From Paracoccaceae bacterium (lineage in GTDB: Bacteria; Pseudomonadota; Alphaproteobacteria; Rhodobacterales; Rhodobacteraceae), in contig JALSRF010000202.1 of the NCBI GenBank assembly GCA_026984895.1, forward strand, positions 1 through 14,556: a DNA stretch of 14,556 nt. Reading direction: 5' to 3'. The notes under the pieces are model-generated. The model was given only the letters and a program-made list of their open reading frames with translations. It had not been told where the DNA came from and ran no database searches. The first letter of the stretch is position 1. Each line of letters begins with the position of its first letter. Below, piece after piece: positions 1 through 6,142 of the stretch. Made by a program: the position numbers and the translations under genes.

Positions 1-264
1 CTGGATGACGAAACGCTGGCCTGGGCGCAGGCCGGCGCGACGCGCGAGGACATCGTGCACCGCGACGCCAACGGGGCGGTTCTGGCCCGGGGCGATACGG
101 TCACGCTGATCAAGGACCTGCCGGTCAAGGGGGCCGGTTTCACCGCCAAGCGCGGCACGGCGGTTCGCGGCATATCGCTGGTGGCCGACAATGCCGGGCA
201 GATCGAGGGCCGGGTGGAGGGCCAGCGCATCGTCATCCTCACGGAATTCGTGAAAAAGCGCTGA
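1..264 (+). CDS. PhnA/YjdM-family protein, C-terminal part (5' end outside window)
   Basis: The reading frame is open from the first base and ends at TGA 262-264, giving 87 visible residues; the true start lies off the left edge. The visible part matches the C-terminal PhnA/YjdM domain: a V-x-R-D-A/S-N-G-x-V-L stretch, then G-D-T-V-T-L-I-K-D-L, a G-T-x-V-R-G-I block, an E-G-R-V-E-G turn and the final T-E-F-V-K-K. In this family an N-terminal zinc ribbon usually precedes this SH3-like domain; it would lie outside the window. The old name 'alkylphosphonate utilisation protein' comes from linkage to phn genes, and no biochemical role is firmly established. The GTG at 55 could be called as a start, but the homology clearly runs upstream of it, so it is internal. 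No related gene is visible nearby. Confidence 0.8.
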   Translation: MDDETLAWAQAGATREDIVHRDANGAVLARGDTVTLIKDLPVKGAGFTAKRGTAVRGISLVADNAGQIEGRVEGQRIVILTEFVKKR

Positions 265-670
265 GACCGGGCCGGCGGCGGGTTCGGCGCGGTCGCCTCT
301 GGCGGCCGAATCCCGCGGTTCTTCTGCGCCTTTTTGCGGCCGTGCGGGCCTTTTGGTGGCGCCGCCGGGCGGCGGCGGCATTTCCGGTCGCACCACCGGC
401 AACGTCCCTGTCCGGGGCCGTGCGCCTTCGAAACCTGCCCAAAGCGCCCGTCGCGCCGTGAATGCGGCCGGGGGTGCCGGCGCTTTGCGCCTGGGCCCGC
501 GCGGGGCCGCCGGCAGGTTTCCGGTATGGCCAGAGGCGCCGGCTTCCGGCCGGGGCGCGTTTCGGCATCGGGGTGCGGCTCGGGCTTGCGGCTTGGGCTT
601 GCGGGTTCGGGTCCCCGGCTCGGGCTTTCGGCTTGGGCTTTCGGCGCGGGCTGCGAAATCGACCTCGCGC
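265..670. other. GC-rich non-coding gap between phnA-like gene and hydrolase
   Basis: These 406 bases lie between the convergent ends of the phnA-like gene (+) and the hydrolase (-). Several frames are open on both strands, but their products are arginine/alanine/glycine-rich with no recognisable domain, as expected from very high GC, so I call no gene. Short GC-rich inverted repeats are present, for example 361-366 with 371-376. A small GGCC/GGCC stem at 338-350 followed by TTTT at 351-354 is a weak terminator candidate for the phnA-like gene. The right end contains the 13-bp tandem array annotated separately. Confidence 0.6.
566..655. repeat. Degenerate 13-bp tandem repeat array (about 7 units)
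   Basis: Read on +, consecutive units of about 13 bp are CATCGGGGTGCGG (566-578), CTCGGGCTTGCGG (579-591), CTTGGGCTTGCGGG (592-605, 14 bp), TTCGGGTCCCCGG (606-618), CTCGGGCTTTCGG (619-631), CTTGGGCTTTCGG (632-644) and a partial CGCGGGCTGCG (645-655). The consensus is roughly CTYGGGCTTKCGG. CTC- and CTT-starting units alternate, suggesting duplication of a larger block. The array starts 15 bp past the hydrolase stop codon, so it lies in that gene's 3' untranslated region. The period is not a multiple of three, which argues against a coding repeat. Confidence 0.75.
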
Positions 671-1456
671 CTAGCGGCCGAGGCGATTTGCTGCGGGCTG
701 ATCCGGGCGGTCCAGAAAGGCGCGCACGGCGGCCTCGAAGTCGCGCGGTTTTTCGGCGTGCAGCCAGTGCCCGGCGCCGGGCAGCCGGGCGAACCGCGCC
801 CGGGGAAAGAGCGCCTTGATCCGGTCGCGGTGCTCCGGTCGCACATAGTCGCTTTTTTCGCCGGTCAGAAACAGCGCATCGCCTTCGAAGCGGCCCGAAA
901 CTTCGGGGAACCCGCGGATACGCGCCATCTCGCGTTCCAGCACATCCAGGTTCAGCCGCCATTTCCCCGCCTTCAGATCCAGCGATTGCAGCAGAAAGGG
1001 TTTCAGCTCTTCGGGGATGCCCTGCATCTGCCCTGCGGCCTGCGAGCGGCTGGCCACGCGGGCGGGATCGACGGCCCGCATGGCGGCGATCGGGGCCGTG
1101 TCGATCCCGTCATAGGCCACCGGCGCGATGTCGGCGACGATCAGCCGGCGCACCAGGTCGGGGTGCATCAGCGCCAGCACCATTGCCGCCTTGCCGCCCA
1201 TCGAGTGGCCGAGCACGTCCATCGGCGGGTCGTGGGCCTGAACGGTTTGCGCCAGGTCCGCGGCCATGTCCTCGTATCCGTGGCTGGCGGCGTGCGGGCT
1301 CAGGCCGTGATTGCGCATGTCCACCGCGATCACCTGACGCTGGTCCGACAGGCGCCTGGCGATGACGCCCCAGTTGCGCGCCGAACCGTAGAGCCCGTGT
1401 GCGATCAGCAGCGCGGGCCTTCTTCCGGGCGAACCGTGGATGACGTTGTTCAGCAT
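671..1456 (-). CDS. Alpha/beta-fold hydrolase (YbfF-like esterase family)
   Basis: A complete 261-residue alpha/beta hydrolase. The catalytic triad is readable: nucleophile Ser85 in G-H-S-M-G-G, acid Asp203 in the F-L-T-G-E-K-S-D-Y-V strand end, and His230 in G-A-G-H-W-L-H. The oxyanion-hole motif is H-G-L-Y-G-S (20-25), followed by the N-W typical of the YbfF/ABHD11-like esterase branch. There is no signal peptide, so it should be a cytoplasmic carboxylesterase or thioesterase; the substrate cannot be read from sequence. The ATG at 1454-1456 has a GAGGA-type site about 10 nt upstream. It lies 46 nt downstream of glyA on the same strand, so co-transcription is plausible, but no functional link to one-carbon metabolism is evident. 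Confidence 0.87.
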   Translation of the reverse strand: MLNNVIHGSPGRRPALLIAHGLYGSARNWGVIARRLSDQRQVIAVDMRNHGLSPHAASHGYEDMAADLAQTVQAHDPPMDVLGHSMGGKAAMVLALMHPDLVRRLIVADIAPVAYDGIDTAPIAAMRAVDPARVASRSQAAGQMQGIPEELKPFLLQSLDLKAGKWRLNLDVLEREMARIRGFPEVSGRFEGDALFLTGEKSDYVRPEHRDRIKALFPRARFARLPGAGHWLHAEKPRDFEAAVRAFLDRPDQPAANRLGR

Positions 1457-1502
1457 GGGCCTGCATCCTCATGCGCGCGCGCCGCCCGGAAGGCGGGGCG
1501 GA

Positions 1503-2807
1503 TCAGGGCTCCTGATGGGTCGGATAGATCGGGAACCGGGCGCAAAGTTCCAGCACCTTCTCTTTCACCGCCGCTTCGACATCGCCGTTTGCCTCGGCGC
1601 CATTGGCGGCCAGCCCGTCCACCACCTCGACGATCCAGTCGCCGATCCGGCGGAACTCGGCCTCGCCGAAGCCACGCGTCGTGCCCGCCGGGGTGCCCAG
1701 CCGCACGCCCGAGGTGACCGTCGGCTTTTCCGGGTCGAACGGGATGCCGTTCTTGTTGCAGGTGATGTTGGCACGCCCCAGCGCCTTTTCGGTTTCGTTG
1801 CCCTTCACCCCCTTGGGGCGCAGGTCCACCAGCATGACATGCGTGTCGGTGCCGCCGGTGACGATATCCAGCCCGCCCTTCATCAGCTGGTCGGCCAGCG
1901 CCCGGGCGTTGGCGACGACCTGTGCCGTGTAGTCCCTGAACTCGGGGCGCAGCGCTTCGCCGAAGGCCACCGCCTTGGCCGCGATCACATGCATCAGCGG
2001 GCCGCCCTGGATGCCCGGGAAGATGGCGGAATTCACCTTCTTGGCGATGGTTTCGTCATTGGTCAGGATCATCCCGCCGCGCGGGCCGCGCAAGGTTTTA
2101 TGGGTGGTGGTGGTGGCCACATGGGCATGCGGGAAGGGCGAGGGGTGCTGGCCGCCGGCCACGAGCCCCGCGAAATGTGCCATGTCCACCAGCAGCCAGG
2201 CGCCGACGCTGTCGGCGATCTCGCGCATGCGGGCAAAGTCGATCTGGCGCGGGATGGCCGAGCCGCCGGCGATGAGCAGTTTCGGCCGGTGTTCGCTGGC
2301 CAGCGCCTGCACCTGGTCGTAGTCGATCAGGTTGTCCTGCTGGCGCACGCCGTATTGCACCGCGTTGAACCACTTGCCCGACTGGTTGGGCGCGGCCCCG
2401 TGGGTCAGGTGGCCGCCCGAGGCCAGGTTCATGCCCAGGATGGTGTCGCCCGGTTGCAGGAGCGCGGTAAACACGCCCTGGTTGGCCTGGCTGCCCGAAT
2501 GCGGCTGGACATTGGCGAAGTCGCAGCCGAACAGCTGTTTGGCGCGCTCGATCGCCAGGGTCTCGGCGATGTCGACGAATTCGCAGCCCCCATAGTAGCG
2601 CCGGCCGGGGTAGCCCTCGGCGTACTTGTTGGTCATGACCGAGCCCTGGGCCTCCATCACCGCCCGGCTGACGATGTTTTCCGAGGCGATCAGTTCGATC
2701 TCGGTCTGCTGGCGGTGAAGCTCGTTCTTGATGGCGGATGCAAGTGCGGGGTCGCGGCTTGCAAGAGGTCCGGTGAAAAATCCGTTGTCGGTCATGCGCT
2801 GGTCCAT
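1503..2807 (-). CDS. glyA: Serine hydroxymethyltransferase
   Basis: The 434-residue product is a full-length PLP-dependent SHMT. It interconverts serine plus tetrahydrofolate with glycine plus 5,10-methylene-tetrahydrofolate in the cytoplasm. Visible hallmarks are I-E-L-I-A-S-E-N near residue 40, N-K-Y-A-E-G-Y-P-G-R-R-Y-Y-G-G at 60-74, H-S-G-S-Q-A-N at 103-109, the cofactor aspartate in L-L-V-D-M-A-H (Asp208), and the Schiff-base lysine Lys237 in T-T-T-T-H-K-T-L-R-G-P-R-G-G. The first ATG is preferred because AGGA sits 8 nt upstream; a second in-frame ATG at 2795 (M-T-D-N-G) is a less supported alternative. It diverges from the NAD kinase gene across 168 bp, where I could not pick out a convincing promoter or riboswitch. 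The hydrolase gene follows downstream. Confidence 0.97.
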   Translation of the reverse strand: MDQRMTDNGFFTGPLASRDPALASAIKNELHRQQTEIELIASENIVSRAVMEAQGSVMTNKYAEGYPGRRYYGGCEFVDIAETLAIERAKQLFGCDFANVQPHSGSQANQGVFTALLQPGDTILGMNLASGGHLTHGAAPNQSGKWFNAVQYGVRQQDNLIDYDQVQALASEHRPKLLIAGGSAIPRQIDFARMREIADSVGAWLLVDMAHFAGLVAGGQHPSPFPHAHVATTTTHKTLRGPRGGMILTNDETIAKKVNSAIFPGIQGGPLMHVIAAKAVAFGEALRPEFRDYTAQVVANARALADQLMKGGLDIVTGGTDTHVMLVDLRPKGVKGNETEKALGRANITCNKNGIPFDPEKPTVTSGVRLGTPAGTTRGFGEAEFRRIGDWIVEVVDGLAANGAEANGDVEAAVKEKVLELCARFPIYPTHQEP

Positions 2808-2960
2808 GGGCGGTCCTGGTCTGGTGGCGGAACTGCCGGCTACCTATCGGATTTGCGCCGGGCGAGAAACCCATCAAAACGACGCAGCGGGGCCAAAACG
2901 CGGCAAACTTTCCGGCCGGCGGGCTTGCCAATGGTGCCTTGTCGGGCGAGTGTCCTTGCA

Positions 2961-2966
2961 GAGGAG
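2961..2966 (+). promoter_or_regulatory. Ribosome binding site that decides the NAD kinase start
   Basis: GAGGAG at 2961-2966 lies only 3 nt from the first ATG (2970) but 9 nt from the second in-frame ATG (2976). The second is therefore the more likely initiation codon. A third in-frame ATG at 2988 is further away than normal. Confidence 0.55.
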
Positions 2967-2975
2967 AAAATGGCG

Positions 2976-3755
2976 ATGACGGGCACGATGACAGGCACAA
3001 GGAAAATCGCATTTCTTGCAAGCGAAACGGAAATTGCCCGGGAGGCGCTGGCAGACCTGACGCATGAATATGGCAATGTCCCTCTGGGCGAGGCGGATGT
3101 TCTGGTGGCGCTTGGCGGAGACGGTTTCATGTTGCAGACGCTGCATGCGACCATGGATCTGGACGTGCCAGTCTATGGCATGAACTGTGGCACCATCGGT
3201 TTTCTCATGAACGAGTTCAGCCTGGAAAACCTGCCTGAACGGCTGGCGCTGGCGCAGGAAGAACGGATCAATCCGCTGGCGATGGTGGCCGAATGCGTGG
3301 ACGGCACACGCCATGTGGCACTGGCGATCAACGAGGTGTCCCTGCTGCGTGCGGGGCCACAGGCGGCGAAGCTGAGGATCAGCGTGAATGACAAGGTGCG
3401 ACTGGACGAACTGGTGTGCGACGGAGCACTCGTGGCGACGCCGGCGGGTTCGACTGCCTACAACTATTCGGCGCACGGGCCGATTCTGCCGATCGACAGC
3501 GAAGTGCTGGCACTGACGGCGATTGCGCCCTTTCGTCCACGGCGCTGGCGCGGCGCACTGCTGCCCAAGAGCGCACAGGTGCGTTTTGAGGTTCTGGAGG
3601 CCGGCAAGCGCCCGGTAATGGCCGATGCCGACAGCCGCTCGGTCAGGGATGTGCTATGGGTGGAAGTCTCCAGCAAGAGCGAGATCGAACACCGAATCCT
3701 GTTCGATCCCGGGCACGGCCTGGAAGAGCGTTTGACGCGCGAGCAGTTCGTGTAA
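2976..3755 (+). CDS. nadK: NAD kinase
   Basis: A 259-residue ATP-NAD kinase (264 or fewer is usual in alphaproteobacteria) that makes NADP+ from NAD+ in the cytoplasm. With the start at 2976, the family motifs are G-G-D-G (47-50), the N-E pair (119-120) in A-I-N-E-V-S, D-G (149-150), and the glycine-rich T-P-A-G-S-T-A-Y-N (155-163). The start was chosen by spacing to GAGGAG at 2961-2966; the ATG at 2970 would add M-A. The frame stays open far upstream to 1440, but that part is antisense to glyA and not homologous to anything, so it is not included. The gene diverges from glyA and converges on prpE; the gap after it is full of hairpins. Confidence 0.95.
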   Translation: MTGTMTGTRKIAFLASETEIAREALADLTHEYGNVPLGEADVLVALGGDGFMLQTLHATMDLDVPVYGMNCGTIGFLMNEFSLENLPERLALAQEERINPLAMVAECVDGTRHVALAINEVSLLRAGPQAAKLRISVNDKVRLDELVCDGALVATPAGSTAYNYSAHGPILPIDSEVLALTAIAPFRPRRWRGALLPKSAQVRFEVLEAGKRPVMADADSRSVRDVLWVEVSSKSEIEHRILFDPGHGLEERLTREQFV

Positions 3756-3785
3756 GGGATTGCGCCCGCTGCGCGCTCGCCGCGG

Positions 3786-3804
3786 GCGGGGGCGCTGCCC
3801 CCGC
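3786..3804. repeat. GC hairpin after nadK
   Basis: GCGGGGGC at 3786-3793 pairs perfectly with GCCCCCGC at 3797-3804 around a 3-nt loop. It lies 30 bp past the nadK stop and is followed by CACCCCC rather than a T-tract. It may act with the larger inverted repeat just downstream. Confidence 0.6.
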
Positions 3805-3810
3805 ACCCCC

Positions 3811-3864
3811 GAGGTATTTCCGCCAAGAAGAAGGAACAGGCATTCTTCTTGGCGGAAATACCTC
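3811..3864. terminator. Perfect 22-bp inverted repeat between convergent genes, probable bidirectional terminator
   Basis: The arms at 3811-3832 (GAGGTATTTCCGCC then AAGAAGAA) and 3843-3864 are exact reverse complements over 22 bp, separated by a 10-nt spacer (GGAACAGGCA). The repeat lies between the convergent ends of nadK (stop 3755) and prpE (stop 3942), where a bidirectional terminator or transcript-end stabiliser is expected. There is no long U-run, so classical intrinsic termination is not proven. From memory, GAGGTATTT-type strings followed by CCAAGAAGAAG occur often at gene ends in Rhodobacterales; that needs a genome count. Confidence 0.6.
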
Positions 3865-3880
3865 CCGAGCGGAGCGGAAC

Positions 3881-3903
3881 CGGACCCCGCGCAGCGGGGT
3901 CCG
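3881..3903. repeat. 10-bp perfect hairpin upstream of the prpE 3' end
   Basis: CGGACCCCGC at 3881-3890 pairs with GCGGGGTCCG at 3894-3903 around a GCA loop. A further 7-bp stem, GCGCCCC/GGGGCGC, lies at 3915-3921 and 3926-3932. Both are just past the prpE stop codon in its direction of transcription, and neither is followed by a T-tract on that strand. Confidence 0.55.
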
Positions 3904-3941
3904 TGAAAAGACCGGCGCCCCGTCAGGGGCGCACCGATGGG

Positions 3942-5837
3942 TCAGCTTGCGGGGTAGCCGAGCGTTTCCAGCGCCGCAGAGATTTCTTCGAGGATGGCCG
4001 GGTCGTCGATCGTGGCCGGCATTTTCCAGTCGCGCCCGTCGGCAATCGCCGCCATGGTGCCGCGCAGGATCTTGCCCGAACGGGTTTTCGGCAGCCGCTC
4101 GACCACCACCGCCAGCTTGAAGGCCGCCACCGGGCCGATCTGTTCGCGCACCATTGCGACGACTTCGCCGATCACCTCTCCGGTGTCGCGCCCCGCACCC
4201 GAATTCAGGCACAGGAATCCCAGCGGCACCTGTCCCTTGAGCGGGTCGGCGACCCCGATCACCGCGCATTCGGCCACGTCCGGGTGGCTGGCGAGCACTT
4301 CCTCCATCGCGCCGGTCGAAAGCCGGTGGCCGGCGACGTTGATCACGTCATCGGTGCGCGCCATGATGTAAAGGTAGCCGTCTTCGTCCACATAGCCCGC
4401 ATCGCCGGTTTCGTAAAAGCCGGGGAAATGTTCGAGGTAGCTCTTGCGGTAGCGCTCTTCGGCGTTCCACAGGTTGGGCAGCGTGCCCGGCGGCAGCGGC
4501 AGTCGGATGACGATGGCCCCCAACTCCCCCGGCGCCAGTTCGTGCCCGTCCTCGCCCATCACCCGCACGTCGTAGCCCGGCATCGGCAGGCCCGGAGAGC
4601 CGATCCTGACCGGCGGCATCCTGCCCAGACCGGCGGGAATCGCCGTGATCGCCCAGCCGGTTTCGGTCTGCCACCAGTGATCGATCACCGGCACGCCCAG
4701 CTGTTCCTGCGCCCATTGGATCGTATCCGGGTCCGAGCGTTCGCCGGCAAGAAACAGCGTGCGCAGGGACGACAGGTCGTATTTCTTCACCAGTTCGCCG
4801 GCGGGGTCCTCGCGCTTGATCGCGCGAAAGGCGGTGGGGGCGGTGAACAGCGCCTTGATCCGGTGCTCCTCGATCATCCGCCAGAAGGTGCCGGCGTCGG
4901 GTGTGCCCACGGGCTTGCCCTCGAAGACTAGGGTGGTGTTGCCGTGGATCAGCGGGCCGTAGCAGATGTAGCTGTGGCCCACGACCCAGCCCACGTCGGA
5001 CGCGGCCCAGTAGACATCGCCCGGCTCCATCCCGTAGATCGCCTTCATGCTCCAGTTCAGCGCCACCAGGTGGCCGCCGGTCGCGCGGATCACGCCCTTG
5101 GGCTGGCCGGTGGTGCCCGAGGTGTAGAGGATATAGACCGGATGGTTGCCCTCTACGGGGACGCAATCGGCGGGGGCGACACCTTGCTGCATGTCGTGCC
5201 AGTCCAGATCGCGCCCCGCCACCAGGTCGGCGGGCTGCTGTTCGCGCTGGAAGATGACGCAGAACTCGGGCTTGTGGCTGGCCAGGTCGATCGCGCCGTC
5301 CAGAAGCGGCTTGTAGGGCACGATGCGCCCCGGCTCGATCCCGCAGGAGGCGGCAATCACCGCCCTGGGCGCGGCATCGTCGATGCGCGCCGCCAGTTCG
5401 TTGGCGGCGAACCCGCCAAAGACCACCGAGTGGATGGCGCCGATGCGCGCCACCGCCAGCATCGCGACCAGCGCTTCGGGCACCATCGGCATGTAGATCA
5501 CCACCCGGTCGCCCTTGCGCACCCCTCTGGCCGCAAGCGCCCCGGCCAGGCGCGAAACCCTGTCCAGCAATTCGGCGTAGCTGATGCGCGCCTTGGTGCC
5601 GGTCAGCGGGCTGTCGTAGATGATCGCCGTCTGTTCGGCGCGGCCCCCGGCCACGTGCCGGTCGAGCGCATTGTAGCAGGTGTTCACGAGGCCGTCGGAA
5701 AACCATTCGTGGATCGGCGCGTTTTCGTCGAACAGCGCACGGGTCGGCTTGCGTTTCCAGTCGATGGCCTCGGCCGCTTTCATCCAGAACCCTTCCGGGT
5801 CGGCCTGCCAGGCCGCGTATGTGTCCCTGTATGTCAC
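3942..5837 (-). CDS. prpE: Propionyl-CoA synthetase (PrpE-type acyl-CoA synthetase)
   Basis: A 631-residue AMP-forming acyl-CoA synthetase that activates propionate (and usually, more weakly, acetate or other short acids) with ATP and CoA. The adenylate-forming core motifs are Y-T-S-G-T-T-G-Q-P-K-G (238-248), H-W-W-Q-T-E-T-G-W (387-395), Y-E-T-G-D (475-479), and the C-terminal P-K-T-R-S-G-K (583-589). Lys589 there is the catalytic lysine that is typically regulated by acetylation. The N-terminus (Y-x-x-x-Y-x-x-W then D-P-E-x-F-W), N-T-C-Y-N-A-x-D-R-H and the total length fit PrpE better than canonical Acs (about 650 residues, T-E-T-G-G). It starts with GTG at 5835-5837, preceded by GGAGGG at 5 nt spacing. 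It stands alone on its strand, divergent from manC; no methylcitrate or propionyl-CoA carboxylase genes are in view. Confidence 0.9.
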   Translation of the reverse strand: MTYRDTYAAWQADPEGFWMKAAEAIDWKRKPTRALFDENAPIHEWFSDGLVNTCYNALDRHVAGGRAEQTAIIYDSPLTGTKARISYAELLDRVSRLAGALAARGVRKGDRVVIYMPMVPEALVAMLAVARIGAIHSVVFGGFAANELAARIDDAAPRAVIAASCGIEPGRIVPYKPLLDGAIDLASHKPEFCVIFQREQQPADLVAGRDLDWHDMQQGVAPADCVPVEGNHPVYILYTSGTTGQPKGVIRATGGHLVALNWSMKAIYGMEPGDVYWAASDVGWVVGHSYICYGPLIHGNTTLVFEGKPVGTPDAGTFWRMIEEHRIKALFTAPTAFRAIKREDPAGELVKKYDLSSLRTLFLAGERSDPDTIQWAQEQLGVPVIDHWWQTETGWAITAIPAGLGRMPPVRIGSPGLPMPGYDVRVMGEDGHELAPGELGAIVIRLPLPPGTLPNLWNAEERYRKSYLEHFPGFYETGDAGYVDEDGYLYIMARTDDVINVAGHRLSTGAMEEVLASHPDVAECAVIGVADPLKGQVPLGFLCLNSGAGRDTGEVIGEVVAMVREQIGPVAAFKLAVVVERLPKTRSGKILRGTMAAIADGRDWKMPATIDDPAILEEISAALETLGYPAS

Positions 5838-5842
5838 TGCAT

Positions 5843-5848
5843 CCCTCC
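5843..5848 (-). promoter_or_regulatory. prpE ribosome binding site for a GTG start
   Basis: On the minus strand GGAGGG lies 5 nt upstream of GTG 5835-5837. This supports the GTG as start, since no in-frame ATG is placed as well and homology to PrpE begins right at M-T-Y-R. Confidence 0.75.
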
Positions 5849-6033
5849 AGTTTCCCTGAACGGCATTCGACGCATGATGTCGAGGCCTTTCGGAAAGCTT
5901 GCCCGATCCGCGTCAACTGCGCAATGGCGCGCGGCCCGGTCGTGGGTCCCGCCGTCAGGGCCGGGGCGTCAGGGCAGGGCGCGCCCGCCAGGGCCGCGCG
6001 CGCCGCACGCACGAGGGCGTCGGGCCGGTGCAC

Positions 6034-6062
6034 TTGCCCCTGTTTCGCAAATCAGCCATATG
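6034..6062 (+). promoter_or_regulatory. Weak sigma-70-like promoter candidate for manC
   Basis: TTGCCC (6034-6039; 4 of 6 to TTGACA) and CATATG (6057-6062; 3 of 6 to TATAAT) are separated by exactly 17 bp and lie about 80 bp before the manC start, in the least GC-rich part of the gap. The -10 match is poor, so this is only a candidate. Confidence 0.25.
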
Positions 6063-6142
6063 AGGGCGCACGGTCGGTGCGTTCCGCGGCACAAAGGCTG
6101 TCCGGGCCGGTCGCGCATTGCAGGTTGAAAGAGGATTTCCGC

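Larger units (their letters stand above)
5838..6142. other. Shared upstream region of prpE and manC
   Basis: This 305-bp divergent intergenic region must hold the promoters of prpE (-) and manC (+). It is GC-rich, with a less GC-rich pocket at about 6034-6065 holding the manC promoter candidate. GGAGGG at 5843-5848 (minus strand) is the prpE ribosome binding site and AGAGGA near 6130-6135 is that of manC. No riboswitch fold or clear operator palindrome was recognised. Confidence 0.6.

Noticed and set aside
239..568. Minus-strand frame of 109 codons, arginine/alanine-rich, superficially histone H1-like
   Set aside because: It overlaps the phnA-like gene end, has no clear ribosome binding site and its composition is what random GC-rich DNA gives.
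353..1717. A 454-codon + frame over the gap, the hydrolase and the end of glyA
   Set aside because: It overlaps two well-supported minus-strand genes and is low-complexity in the gap.
2808..2969. A riboswitch upstream of glyA
   Set aside because: I looked for a conserved aptamer core on the minus strand and saw none that I could match; there are only short GC-rich inverted repeats.
6043..6051. TTTCGCAAA upstream of manC/prpE as a short-chain acyl-CoA regulator (PccR/RamB-like) site
   Set aside because: The known motif, as I remember it, is two TTTGCAAA boxes 4 nt apart; here there is one copy with an extra C and no partner.
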